DNA of 10,413 nucleotides from Betaproteobacteria bacterium UBA5582 (GTDB taxonomy: Bacteria > Pseudomonadota > Gammaproteobacteria > Burkholderiales > Rhodocyclaceae). The notes beneath the pieces are model-generated. The model was not told the DNA's origin. It saw nothing but the letters and a program-made list of their open reading frames with translations, and searched no databases. The position numbers were made by a program, and so were the translations under genes. Every line of letters begins with the position of its first letter. Position 1 is the stretch's first letter. Location of the stretch: positions 1-10,413 of the forward strand of contig DILW01000003.1 in assembly GCA_002425245.1 (NCBI GenBank). Direction: 5' to 3'. Positions 1-7,835 of this stretch are shown here, piece after piece.

Positions 1-99
1 GTGCTGCTGTCGCCGGCCTGCGCCAGCCTCGACATGTACCGCAACTACGCGCACCGCGCGCAGGCTTTCATCGACGCCGTCGGAGGGCTGACCGCATGA
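1..99 (+). CDS. murD: MurD, UDP-N-acetylmuramoyl-L-alanine--D-glutamate ligase (3' end only)
   Basis: Only the last 32 codons are present; the reading frame is open from base 1 and stops with TGA at 97-99. The visible peptide begins VLLSPACASLDMYRNYAHR, which matches the conserved MurD C-terminal block (SPACASLD followed by an aromatic/basic stretch and R) in the third, ligand-binding domain. The enzyme adds D-glutamate to UDP-MurNAc-L-Ala in the cytoplasm, using ATP. Its stop overlaps the ftsW start as ATGA, so the two are probably translationally coupled. The position just upstream of ftsW agrees with the usual dcw order mraY-murD-ftsW. The identification rests on a short segment plus context. 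Confidence 0.93.
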   Translation: MLLSPACASLDMYRNYAHRAQAFIDAVGGLTA

Positions 100-1259
100 T
101 CGTCTCGGCACTCGATTCGCCGCGTCGCCAGGTCGCCGAAATCGACCATGCGTTGCTATGGTCGGCGCTGCTGCTTCTGCTCGGCGGTCTGGTGATGGTT
201 TATTCGGCGTCGATCGCCATCGCCGAGGCCGGCCGCTTCACCAATCACCAGCCGGCCTACTACCTGATCCGCCACGCCATTTTCCTGTGCATCGGTCTGG
301 TCGCGGCGGCGGTTGCCTTCCAGTTGCCGCTGACGGCCTGGCAACGCTATGCGCCGATCCTGTTCATGGTTGGTGTGGTCCTGCTGGCGATTGTGCTCAT
401 TCCCGGTATCGGCCGCGACGTCAACGGTGCCCGCCGCTGGCTACCGCTCGGTTTCGCCAACCTGCAGCCATCCGAGCTGATGAAGCTGTTTGCCGTGCTC
501 TACGCCGCCGACTACACGATCCGCAAGATCAACGTCATGCACGACCTGAAGCAGGCCTTCCTGCCGATGTTCGCCGCCATGGCACTGGTCGGCATCCTGC
601 TGCTCAAGGAGCCGGACTTTGGCGCCTTCGTGGTCATCATCTCGATCGCCATGGGCATCCTCTTCCTCGGCGGCCTCAAGGCGCGCATGTTCGCGCTGCT
701 GATCGTCGGCCTGCTGATCGCCTTCGCGATCATGATCATCGTCTCGCCCTACCGGCGAGATCGGATCTTCGGCTTCATGGACCCGTGGGCCGACGCTTTT
801 GGCCGCGGCTACCAGCTGTCGCATTCGCTGATCGCCTTCGGTCGCGGCGAACTGTTCGGCGTCGGCCTCGGCGCCAGCGTCGAGAAACTGTTCTATCTGC
901 CCGAGGCACATACCGACTTCCTGCTCGCGGTGATCGGCGAGGAGTTGGGTTTCGTCGGCGTCCTGACCGTGATCGCCCTGTTCGCCGTGCTCGTCCAGCG
1001 CGCCTTCGCCATCGGTCGCCAATGCGTCCAGCTCGACCGCCTCTACCCGGCGCTGGTGGCAATGGGCATCGGCATCTGGCTGGGCGTCCAGTCCTTCATC
1101 AACATGGGCGTCAACGTCGGTCTGCTGCCGACCAAGGGCCTGACACTGCCGCTGATGAGCTTCGGCGGCTCGGGCATCCTCGCCAACTGCGTGGCATTGG
1201 CGATCCTGCTTCGGGTTGACTGGGAGAACAGGCAACTCATGCGGGGAGGGAAACTATGA
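96..1259 (+). CDS. ftsW: FtsW, septal peptidoglycan glycosyltransferase (SEDS family)
   Basis: 387-residue polytopic membrane protein of the SEDS family, which polymerises lipid II into glycan strands at the septum together with its partner FtsI (PBP3). About ten hydrophobic segments can be seen, starting near residues 18-38 and 57-75. Family marks are VNGARRWLPLG (109-119), QPSELMK (124-130), KEPDFGA (171-177), FGRGYQLSHSLIAFGRGE (235-252), EAHTDFLLAVIGEELGF (270-286, with the conserved acidic D274 of the presumed active site) and GLTLPLMSFGGSG (348-360). These fit FtsW; RodA is less likely given the position between murD and murG. The start at 96 is supported by GGAGGG at 82-87, eight bases upstream, and by the ATGA overlap with murD. 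The 3' end overlaps murG by four bases. Somewhat shorter than the E. coli protein (414 residues). Confidence 0.97.
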   Translation: MIVSALDSPRRQVAEIDHALLWSALLLLLGGLVMVYSASIAIAEAGRFTNHQPAYYLIRHAIFLCIGLVAAAVAFQLPLTAWQRYAPILFMVGVVLLAIVLIPGIGRDVNGARRWLPLGFANLQPSELMKLFAVLYAADYTIRKINVMHDLKQAFLPMFAAMALVGILLLKEPDFGAFVVIISIAMGILFLGGLKARMFALLIVGLLIAFAIMIIVSPYRRDRIFGFMDPWADAFGRGYQLSHSLIAFGRGELFGVGLGASVEKLFYLPEAHTDFLLAVIGEELGFVGVLTVIALFAVLVQRAFAIGRQCVQLDRLYPALVAMGIGIWLGVQSFINMGVNVGLLPTKGLTLPLMSFGGSGILANCVALAILLRVDWENRQLMRGGKL

Positions 1260-2314
1260 GCAAAACCATCCTCATCATGGCCGGCGGCACCGGCGGCCAC
1301 ATCTTCCCGGCCCTGGCCGTTGCCGACAAGCTGCGTGACGCAGGCTGGCGCGTGGTCTGGCTGGGCAATCCAGAAGGCATGGAAGCGCGCCTGGTGCCGC
1401 AGCAGGGCTTCGAGATGGTCTGGGTGCGTTTTGCCGCGCTACGCGGCAAGGGCTTGTTGCGCAAACTGCTGTTGCCGGTCAACCTGTTGCGCGGCTTCTG
1501 GCAGGGTTGGCAGGCGATCCGCCAGGTCAAGCCGAACGTGGTGCTGGGCATGGGCGGCTACATCACTTTCCCGGGCGGGATGATGGCGGCCTTGAGCGGG
1601 GTGCCGCTGGTGCTGCACGAACAGAATTCGGTCGCCGGCCTGGCCAACCGGGTGCTGGCCGGTGTTGCCGACCGCATTGCCAGCGGTTTCCCGGAGGTAC
1701 TGAACAAGGGGGTCTGGCTGGGCAACCCGGTGCGGCCGGAAATCGCCACCGTGAAGGCGCCGACCGAGCGCTTCGCCGGCCGTGAGGGCGCCCTGCGCCT
1801 GCTGGTCATCGGTGGCAGCCTGGGCGCCCAGGCGCTCAACGAAACGGTGCCGCAGGGCCTGGCCCTGCTGGCCGCCGACCAGCAGCCGCAGATCGTGCAC
1901 CAGGCCGGTGAGAAAAACATCGATGCGCTCAAGGCGGCCTACGCCGCGGTCGGCGTGCAAGCCCACTGCGTGCCCTTCATCGAGGACATGGCCGGTGCCT
2001 ACGAATGGGCCGACCTGGTCATCTGCCGTGCCGGTGCCCTGACCATCGCCGAACTGGCGGCGGTCGGCGTGGCCAGCATCCTGGTGCCCTTCCCGCATGC
2101 GGTCGATGACCATCAGACGGCCAACGCCAAATTCCTGGTCAATGTCGGTGGCGCCTTCCTGTTGCCGCAAAGCCAACTGACACCGGATGCGATCGCGCTG
2201 ATCCGCAATTACTCGCGCAGCCAGCTGCTGGAAATGGCCGAAAAGGCCCGCAGCCTGGCCAAGCCGGACGCCACGCTGGACGTGGTCAATCTCTGTATCG
2301 AAGCTGCCAAATGA
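1256..2314 (+). CDS. murG: MurG, UDP-GlcNAc:undecaprenyl-PP-MurNAc-pentapeptide GlcNAc transferase
   Basis: 352 residues, close to the E. coli length. It is the GT28 enzyme at the inner face of the cytoplasmic membrane that adds GlcNAc to lipid I to make lipid II, the substrate of FtsW. The N-terminal glycine-rich loop AGGTGGH lies at residues 9-15, a second loop GMGGY at 98-102, HEQN at 121-124, the third glycine loop GGSLGAQALNE at 186-196, and the UDP-GlcNAc-binding C-terminal block ICRAGALTIAELAAVGV at 256-272 followed by PFPHAVDDHQTANA at 278-291. All expected motifs are intact. The hydrophobic patch near LLRKLLLPVNLLRGFW (67-82) probably gives membrane association. GGGGAGGG at 1243-1250 precedes the ATG, which overlaps the ftsW stop; the 3' end overlaps murC in the same way. 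Confidence 0.98.
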   Translation: MSKTILIMAGGTGGHIFPALAVADKLRDAGWRVVWLGNPEGMEARLVPQQGFEMVWVRFAALRGKGLLRKLLLPVNLLRGFWQGWQAIRQVKPNVVLGMGGYITFPGGMMAALSGVPLVLHEQNSVAGLANRVLAGVADRIASGFPEVLNKGVWLGNPVRPEIATVKAPTERFAGREGALRLLVIGGSLGAQALNETVPQGLALLAADQQPQIVHQAGEKNIDALKAAYAAVGVQAHCVPFIEDMAGAYEWADLVICRAGALTIAELAAVGVASILVPFPHAVDDHQTANAKFLVNVGGAFLLPQSQLTPDAIALIRNYSRSQLLEMAEKARSLAKPDATLDVVNLCIEAAK

Positions 2315-3702
2315 GACACAAGGTCAAACACATCCACTTCGTCGGCGTCGGCGGCTCGGGCATGAGCGGCATCGCCGAAGTGCTCGCCCACCTCGACTAC
2401 ACGGTCAGCGGTTCCGACATCGCCGCCAGCGCGACGACGCGTCGCCTGGAAGGCGAGGGCGTGCGGGTGACCATCGGCCACGCCGCGGAAAACATCGCCG
2501 GGGCTGATGCGGTGGTGGTGTCCACCGCAGTCAAGGAAGACAATCCGGAAGTCATCGCCGCCCGCGACAAGCGCATTCCGGTGGTGCCGCGGGCGCAGAT
2601 GCTGGCCGAGCTGATGCGCCTCAAGCGCGGTATCGCCATCGCCGGCACCCACGGCAAAACGACGACGACCAGCCTGGTCACCAGCATCCTGGCCGAAGGC
2701 GGTGTTGATCCGACCTTCGTCATCGGCGGCCGGCTCAACGCTGCCGGCGCCAACGCGCGGCTGGGCAGCGGCGATTTCCTGGTGGCCGAGGCGGATGAAT
2801 CCGACGCCTCCTTCCTCTTCCTGTCGCCGGTGATTTCTGTGGTCACCAACATCGACGCCGACCACATGGAAACCTACGGCCACGACTTCGAGCGGCTCAA
2901 GGGCGCCTTCGTCGATTTCCTCAACCGCCTGCCGTTCTACGGCGTCGCCGTGCTCTGCGCCGACGACGCCAACGTGCGCGCGATCATGCCGCAGGTGAGC
3001 AAGCAGATCGTCACTTACGGGCTGAGCCCGGAAGCCAATTTCCGTGCCGAGAATGTGGTCGCCGACGGCGCTCAGATGCGTTTCACTTGCGTCCGCGTCA
3101 ACGGCACGACCTCGCGCCTGGAGATCACGCTGAACACGCCGGGCATGCACAACGTGCTCAACGCGTTGTCGGCGATTGCTGTTGCCACCGAGCTCGGTAT
3201 CGCCGATACGGCGATCGTCAAGGCGCTCGCCGAGTTCAAAGGCGTCGGTCGGCGCTTCCAGCGTTACGGCGAAGTTGCGCTGCCGACGGGCGGCAGCTTC
3301 ACCTTGGTCGACGACTACGGGCACCACCCGGTCGAGATGGCGGCGACGCTGGCCGCCGCCCGCGGTGCTTTCCCTGGCCGTCGCCTGCTGCTGGCCTTCC
3401 AGCCGCATCGCTACACGCGCACCCGCGACTGCTTCGAGGATTTCGTCAAGGTGTTGTCGACGGTCGATGCACTGTGCCTGGCCGAGATCTACGCCGCCGG
3501 CGAAGCGCCCATCGTCGCTGCCGACGGCCGCTCGCTGGCGCGCGCCCTGCGTGTCGCCGGCAAGGTTGAGCCGGTGTTCGTCGAGGACATCGCGGCGATG
3601 CCGCAAACGATCATGGATGTCGCCCGCGATGGTGACGTGGTGTTGACCATGGGTGCCGGTTCGATCGGTGCGGTGCCCGGCAAACTGGTGGAAGACAAAT
3701 GA
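2311..3702 (+). CDS. murC: MurC, UDP-N-acetylmuramate--L-alanine ligase
   Basis: 463 residues; the cytoplasmic ATP-dependent ligase that adds the first amino acid, L-Ala, to UDP-MurNAc. Three Mur-ligase domains are visible: an N-terminal Rossmann-like UDP-binding domain with HFVGVGGSGMSGIAEVL (9-25), a central ATPase domain with P-loop GTHGKTTTT (112-120), acidic VAEADESD (158-165) and NIDADHMETYG (180-190), then PGMHNVLNA (277-285), and a C-terminal domain with VGRRFQRYG (312-320) and DDYGHHPVE (334-342). GAGSIG (448-453) near the end is also typical. No clear Shine-Dalgarno precedes the ATG, which overlaps the murG stop, so translation probably depends on coupling. No murB lies between murC and ddl, as in the E. 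coli order. Confidence 0.98.
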   Translation: MRHKVKHIHFVGVGGSGMSGIAEVLAHLDYTVSGSDIAASATTRRLEGEGVRVTIGHAAENIAGADAVVVSTAVKEDNPEVIAARDKRIPVVPRAQMLAELMRLKRGIAIAGTHGKTTTTSLVTSILAEGGVDPTFVIGGRLNAAGANARLGSGDFLVAEADESDASFLFLSPVISVVTNIDADHMETYGHDFERLKGAFVDFLNRLPFYGVAVLCADDANVRAIMPQVSKQIVTYGLSPEANFRAENVVADGAQMRFTCVRVNGTTSRLEITLNTPGMHNVLNALSAIAVATELGIADTAIVKALAEFKGVGRRFQRYGEVALPTGGSFTLVDDYGHHPVEMAATLAAARGAFPGRRLLLAFQPHRYTRTRDCFEDFVKVLSTVDALCLAEIYAAGEAPIVAADGRSLARALRVAGKVEPVFVEDIAAMPQTIMDVARDGDVVLTMGAGSIGAVPGKLVEDK

Positions 3703-4604
3703 GCGGGTTCGGCAAGGTTGCAGTCCTCTTCGGTGGTACTTCCGCCGAGCGCGAGGTTTCCCTGAACAGCGGTGCGCGCGTGCTGGCCGCGCTGCAGGGT
3801 CAGGGCATCGATGCACATCCTTTCGATCCGGCCAGCCAGCCGCTCGACGCGCTGAAGGGCTACGACCGCGCCTTCATCGCGCTGCACGGTCGGCACGGCG
3901 AGGACGGCACGATCCAGGGCGCGCTCGAAGTCATGCACATCCCCTACACCGGCTCCGGCGTGCTCGCTTCGGCGCTGGCGATGGACAAGTTCCGCACCAA
4001 GCTGATGTGGCAGGCCGCCGGTCTGCCGGTGCCGGAATATGCGCTGCTCAACGCCGGTTCGGATTTCGCCGACATCGAGGAAGAGCTCGGCCTGCCGTTG
4101 TTCGTCAAGCCAGCGCGCGAGGGTTCGTCGATTGGCGTGACCAAGGTCAAGGCACCGGGCGAGCTGAAGGCAGCCTACGCCGAAGCAGCTCGCCACGACC
4201 CGCTGGTGATCGTCGAGAAGGGTGTGATGGGCGGCGAATACACGGTCGGTATCGTCGGCGACCAGGTGCTGCCGATCATCAAGATCGAACCGGCCACCGA
4301 GTGGTACGACTACGAAGCCAAGTACAACCGCGACGACACCCGCTACCTCTGCCCTTGCGGCCTGTCGGAAGCGAAGGAAATGCAGATCCGCGCGCAGGCG
4401 CTGGAAGCATTCCGCATGCTCGACGGGCGCGGCTGGGGGCGGGTCGATTTTCTGATGGACGAGGACGGCAATCACTATTTCCTGGAAGTGAACACCGCGC
4501 CGGGCATGACCGACCATTCGCTGGTGCCGATGGGCGCTCGGGCGGCGGGCATGGACTACGCCGCGCTGGTGCGCCGCGTCCTCGAACTGGCCGCCAACGA
4601 CTGA
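3699..4604 (+). CDS. ddl: D-alanine--D-alanine ligase, DdlB type
   Basis: 301 residues (E. coli DdlB 306); ATP-grasp enzyme that joins two D-alanines for the end of the peptidoglycan stem peptide. Signatures are VLFGGTSAEREVSLNSG (9-25), ALHGRHGEDGTIQG (61-74), YTGSGVLASALAMDK (83-97), VKPAREGSSIGVTKV (136-150), EWYDYEAKY (201-209) and GRVDFLMDEDG (247-257) with metal ligands D250, E263 and N265, the last two in LEVNTAPGMTDHSL (262-275). The tyrosine-rich EWYDYEAKY block is the form found in D-Ala-D-Ala ligases, so nothing points to D-lactate or D-serine use. The ATG overlaps the murC stop (ATGA), and ftsQ starts eight bases after the stop. The location in the dcw cluster matches ddlB. Confidence 0.97.
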   Translation: MSGFGKVAVLFGGTSAEREVSLNSGARVLAALQGQGIDAHPFDPASQPLDALKGYDRAFIALHGRHGEDGTIQGALEVMHIPYTGSGVLASALAMDKFRTKLMWQAAGLPVPEYALLNAGSDFADIEEELGLPLFVKPAREGSSIGVTKVKAPGELKAAYAEAARHDPLVIVEKGVMGGEYTVGIVGDQVLPIIKIEPATEWYDYEAKYNRDDTRYLCPCGLSEAKEMQIRAQALEAFRMLDGRGWGRVDFLMDEDGNHYFLEVNTAPGMTDHSLVPMGARAAGMDYAALVRRVLELAAND

Positions 4605-4612
4605 GACGATGA

Positions 4613-5353
4613 ATGTGGCACAAACCGCAACTGCTGACCGCAATCGCCGACCTGCTCATGCTGGTCGGCGCGGCTGCCTTGCTGGCGGCGGGCGCCGTCT
4701 GGTTGGTGCGGGTGCCGTCCTTGCCGGTCAAGCAGGTGGTGTTCGTCGAGCCGCTGGCGCATGTGCGCCGTGGCGAAATCGAGCAGGTGCTGCCGTCGGC
4801 CTTGCGCGGCAATTTCTTCAGCCTCGACCTGGAAGCGGTGCGGGTGGCGCTGGAGCAGTTGCCCTGGGTGCGGCGGGCGCATGTGCGCCGGGTGTGGCCG
4901 GCCCAGCTGGAAGTGTCGATCGAGGAACACAAGGCGGTGGCGCGTTGGGGCGAGGGATTTGCCGAAATGGTGAACAGCCATGGCGAAGTGTTCGCTGCCC
5001 TGATGCCGGACAACGAGATGCGGGCTCTCCCCTTGTTGTCGGGACCGCCGGGAACGGCGCACGAGGTGTTGGAGCGCTTCGTCACCTTCAACCAGAAATT
5101 GGCGGCGATCGGCGAGCGGGCGCGGCAGGTTTCCCTGTCGCCGCGGCTGGCCTGGCAGGTGAAGCTGGAGAACGGCATGCGTCTGGAAATCGGCCGGGAA
5201 AACCCGAAATTGCCGGTCGAGCCGCGCCTGGAACGTTTCGTGGCGGTGTATCCGTCGATGGTGGCCGGTTTGACGGTACCGCCGACGGTTGTGGATTTGA
5301 GGTATCCGAACGGCTTCGCGATGAAGATCGCGGGCGAGGGGAAGGGAAAGTAA
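4613..5353 (+). CDS. ftsQ: FtsQ, divisome assembly protein
   Basis: 246-residue bitopic inner-membrane protein that links early and late divisome parts through FtsB and FtsL. There is a short cytoplasmic N-terminus (MWHKPQLL), one membrane segment at about 11-33, then a POTRA domain at about 38-107 (LPVKQVVFVEPL through LEVSIEEHKAVARW) and a beta-rich FtsQ domain up to the VDLRYPNGFAMK block at 227-238, the usual conserved end. The ATG at 4613 is chosen because its product has the FtsQ layout. An ATG four bases earlier (4609) opens another frame with no family resemblance. The Shine-Dalgarno is poor (GAG at 4603-4605), so expression probably depends on readthrough from ddl, which ends eight bases upstream. 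The tail GEGKGK is purine-rich at DNA level and doubles as the leader of ftsA. Confidence 0.95.
   Translation: MWHKPQLLTAIADLLMLVGAAALLAAGAVWLVRVPSLPVKQVVFVEPLAHVRRGEIEQVLPSALRGNFFSLDLEAVRVALEQLPWVRRAHVRRVWPAQLEVSIEEHKAVARWGEGFAEMVNSHGEVFAALMPDNEMRALPLLSGPPGTAHEVLERFVTFNQKLAAIGERARQVSLSPRLAWQVKLENGMRLEIGRENPKLPVEPRLERFVAVYPSMVAGLTVPPTVVDLRYPNGFAMKIAGEGKGK
4756..4770. repeat. Palindromic 15-mer inside ftsQ, copy 1
   Basis: GGCGCATGTGCGCCG, in which GGCGCA and TGCGCC form inverted arms around a 2-base centre. It encodes the AHVRR of residues 49-53 in the POTRA region. An identical copy lies exactly 120 bases downstream in the same reading frame. The identity is seen directly; any function is unknown, and codon reuse for a repeated AHVRR peptide may explain it. 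Confidence 0.6.
4876..4890. repeat. Palindromic 15-mer inside ftsQ, copy 2
   Basis: Second exact copy of GGCGCATGTGCGCCG, encoding AHVRR at residues 89-93 of FtsQ, 40 codons after copy 1. The same hexamer arms GGCGCA and TGCGCC recur, with a wider centre, in the inverted repeat upstream of lpxC. Confidence 0.6.
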
Positions 5354-5357
5354 GACT

Positions 5358-6587
5358 ATGAGCAGGGACAACAAGGACCTGGTGGTTGGCCTGGACATCG
5401 GTACGTCGAAGATCGTGGCGCTGGTTGCCGATCTCGACAACGAGGGCCGTCTGAGCGTGATTGGCATGGGCTCGCAGGATTCGCGCGGGCTGAAGAAGGG
5501 CGTCGTGGTCAACATCGAGGAAACGGTGCACACCATCAGCCGCGTCATCCAGGAAGTCGAATTGATGGCCGACTGCAAGGTCAGCCATGTGTATACCGGG
5601 ATCGCCGGCAGCCACATCAAGAGCTTCAACTCGAACGGCATGGTGGCGATCAAGGACAAGGAAGTGACGCAGGCCGACGTCGAGCGCGTGATCGAGACGG
5701 CGCGGGCGATGCCGATTCCGGCCGAGCAGGAAATCCTGCACATCCTCACCCAGGAATTCGTCATCGACGGCCAGGACGGCATCCGCGAGCCGATTGGGAT
5801 GAGCGGCATGCGCCTGGAAGTGAAGACGCACATCGTCACCGGCGCCGTGTCGGCGGCGCAGAACATCGTCAAGTGCGTGCGCCGCTGCGGCCTGGAAGTG
5901 AACGACCTGGTGCTGCAACCGCTGGCTTCCAGCTACGCGACCCTGTCCGAGGACGAGAAGGATCTCGGCGTCTGCCTGATCGACATCGGCGGCGGCACCA
6001 CCGATATCGCCGTGTGGACCCAGGGCGCGATCCGCCACACTTCGGTGATTCCGATTGCCGGCGACCAGATCACCAACGACATCGCCATGGCGCTGCGTAC
6101 GCCGACGCGCGAGGCCGAAGACATCAAGTGCAAGTACGGCTGCGCCCTGGCGCAACTGGCCGACATTTCGGAGAACCTCGACGTCGCCGGGGTGGACGAC
6201 CGGCCGAGCCGCAAGCTGAGCCGCCGGGCGTTGGCCGACGTGATCCAGCCGCGGGTCGAGGAGTTGTTCGAGTTGATCCAGCACGAGTTGCGCAGGGCCG
6301 GGTTCGAGGAAGTCCTGTCGTCGGGCATCGTCCTCACCGGCGGCGCCAGCGCCATGCCGGGGATGGTCGAACTGGGCGAGGAAATCTTCCACATGCCGGT
6401 GCGTCTGGGTAATCCCAAGTACGCCGGCAGTTTGTCCGATGTGGTCCAGAACCCGCGTTTTTCGACTGCCTACGGCTTGCTGCTCGAAGCCCAGGCGCAG
6501 CGCAAGCGCGGCCAGAAGATTCAGGAGAAGCAGGGCATCAAGGATGTCTTCTCCAGCATGAAACAGTGGTTTTCCAAGAATTTCTGA
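5358..6587 (+). CDS. ftsA: FtsA, actin-like membrane anchor of FtsZ
   Basis: 409 residues; cytoplasmic actin-fold ATPase that tethers FtsZ filaments to the membrane and recruits later divisome proteins. The phosphate-1 loop GLDIGTSKIVALVAD is at 11-25, the SHS2 (1C) region at about 83-165, phosphate-2 IDIGGGTTDIAVW at 208-220, IAGDQITNDIA at 233-243, and the adenosine loop VLTGGASAMPG at 325-335. The last 16 residues, IKDVFSSMKQWFSKNF, form an amphipathic helix, the membrane-targeting sequence; it is joined by a basic linker (QRKRGQKIQEKQG, 381-393). The start is four bases after the ftsQ stop. Purine-rich GAAGGG at 5341-5346 within the ftsQ end is the likely ribosome binding site, though its 11-base distance is long. 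Complete, with no missing residues noticed. Confidence 0.98.
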   Translation: MSRDNKDLVVGLDIGTSKIVALVADLDNEGRLSVIGMGSQDSRGLKKGVVVNIEETVHTISRVIQEVELMADCKVSHVYTGIAGSHIKSFNSNGMVAIKDKEVTQADVERVIETARAMPIPAEQEILHILTQEFVIDGQDGIREPIGMSGMRLEVKTHIVTGAVSAAQNIVKCVRRCGLEVNDLVLQPLASSYATLSEDEKDLGVCLIDIGGGTTDIAVWTQGAIRHTSVIPIAGDQITNDIAMALRTPTREAEDIKCKYGCALAQLADISENLDVAGVDDRPSRKLSRRALADVIQPRVEELFELIQHELRRAGFEEVLSSGIVLTGGASAMPGMVELGEEIFHMPVRLGNPKYAGSLSDVVQNPRFSTAYGLLLEAQAQRKRGQKIQEKQGIKDVFSSMKQWFSKNF

Positions 6588-6611
6588 TTTGTTTTTGAAC
6601 GGTTTTTTCAG

Positions 6612-6617
6612 AGGAGG
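6612..6617 (+). promoter_or_regulatory. Strong Shine-Dalgarno for ftsZ
   Basis: AGGAGG five bases before the ATG at 6623, a full match to the 16S rRNA tail. It follows a U-rich stretch (6589-6608) free of evident structure. It fixes the ftsZ start and fits the high synthesis rate that FtsZ needs relative to the weakly initiated ftsQ and ftsA. Confidence 0.85.
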
Positions 6618-6622
6618 TCGTC

Positions 6623-7804
6623 ATGTTTGAAATCATCGAGAAGGAAGAAGAACTCGGTACCGTGATCAAGGTATTCGGGGTGGGCGGTGCTGGCGGCAAT
6701 GCCATCGAGCACATGATTCGCGAAGGGGTGAACGGCGTCGAATTCATCGCAGCCAATACCGATGCCCAGGCGCTGGCGCGCAATGCCGCGTCGAGCAAGC
6801 TGTCGCTCGGCAAGACCGGGCTCGGTGCCGGCGCCAAGCCGGAAGCCGGCAAGGCGGCGGCGGACGCGCACCGCGACGAAATCCGCGAGGCGCTGACCGG
6901 CGCCCACATGGCTTTCATCACTGCCGGCATGGGTGGCGGCACGGGTACCGGCGCGGCTCCGGTGGTTGCCGAGATCGCCCGCGAAATGGGCATCCTGACC
7001 GTCGGCGTGGTGACCAAGCCGTTCAGCTTCGAGGGCGGCAAGCGGATGAAGTCGGCCGAAGCCGGTATCGCCGAATTCTCCAAGCATGTCGATTCGCTGA
7101 TCGTCATCCTCAACGACAAGTTGATGGAAGTCATGGGCGACGACGCTGACGTCGACGATTGCTTCAAGGCGGCCGATGACGTGCTCAAGAACGCGGTCGG
7201 CGGTATCGCCGAAATCATTACCTACCCGGGCCTGGTCAACGTCGACTTCGAAGACGTGCGCACGGTGATGGGCGAAATGGGTCGCGCCATGATGGGTTCT
7301 GCCGCTGCCGCCGGTGTTGACCGCGCGCGCATCGCTGCCGAACAGGCGGTTGCCTCGCCGCTGCTCGAAGGGGTGAATCTGTCCGGTGCCCGTGGTGTGC
7401 TGGTCAACATCACCGCTGCCAAGGGCAACCTGAAGATGAAGGAAGTCAATGAGGTGATGAACACCGTCAAGGCCTTCGCGGCCGACGACGCTCACATCAT
7501 CTTCGGCGCCGTGTACGACGAACTGATGGGCGACGCCCTGCGCGTCACCGTGGTCGCCACCGGCCTCGGCCAGGCTGCCGCCAAGCGTCAGAACTTCGAG
7601 GTGATCAACACGCCGATGGTCGAAGCCGTTGCCACCGGCACGCACGATGCCGTCGCCTTCAACAGCGGCTCGGCCATCGACTACAACCAGATTGCCGATG
7701 TGCCGGCCGTCGTGCGCAAGCGCAACGTCACCGTCGAGGCGCTGGCCAACAGCGGGGTCGACCGTTACGACATTCCGGCCTTCCTGAGAAAGCAGGCGGA
7801 CTGA
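6623..7804 (+). CDS. ftsZ: FtsZ, tubulin-like cell division GTPase
   Basis: 393 residues; polymerises into the Z ring at midcell and directs septal wall synthesis through FtsA and its partners. The GTP-binding loop GVGGAGGNA is at 19-27, NTDAQAL at 45-51, the tubulin signature GGGTGTGAAP at 104-113, TKPFSFEG at 131-138, and the catalytic T7 loop NVDFEDVRTVM at 206-216 with N206, D208 and D211. The second domain runs to about 322, then a variable linker of about 60 residues leads to the conserved C-terminal peptide DIPAFLRKQAD (383-393), which binds FtsA and other regulators. Length is normal. It is set off from ftsA by 35 bases and has its own strong ribosome binding site. No convincing promoter was found in that short gap, so transcription probably comes from upstream, perhaps including sites inside ftsA or ftsQ. 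Confidence 0.99.
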   Translation: MFEIIEKEEELGTVIKVFGVGGAGGNAIEHMIREGVNGVEFIAANTDAQALARNAASSKLSLGKTGLGAGAKPEAGKAAADAHRDEIREALTGAHMAFITAGMGGGTGTGAAPVVAEIAREMGILTVGVVTKPFSFEGGKRMKSAEAGIAEFSKHVDSLIVILNDKLMEVMGDDADVDDCFKAADDVLKNAVGGIAEIITYPGLVNVDFEDVRTVMGEMGRAMMGSAAAAGVDRARIAAEQAVASPLLEGVNLSGARGVLVNITAAKGNLKMKEVNEVMNTVKAFAADDAHIIFGAVYDELMGDALRVTVVATGLGQAAAKRQNFEVINTPMVEAVATGTHDAVAFNSGSAIDYNQIADVPAVVRKRNVTVEALANSGVDRYDIPAFLRKQAD

Positions 7805-7835
7805 TCTGTAACAAAAACTCTCTCTGAAAAAGGGT

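Noticed and set aside
2209..3816. A 535-codon minus-strand open frame opposite murC
   Set aside because: The composition (Arg, His, Asp, Gly-rich) is that of an antisense shadow of a GC-rich gene; murC in the plus frame has every family motif.
4609..5361. A 250-codon open frame starting four bases before ftsQ and covering it entirely
   Set aside because: It is rich in Gly, Ala and Arg with no family resemblance, while the frame from 4613 gives a normal FtsQ. Long alternative frames are expected at this GC content.
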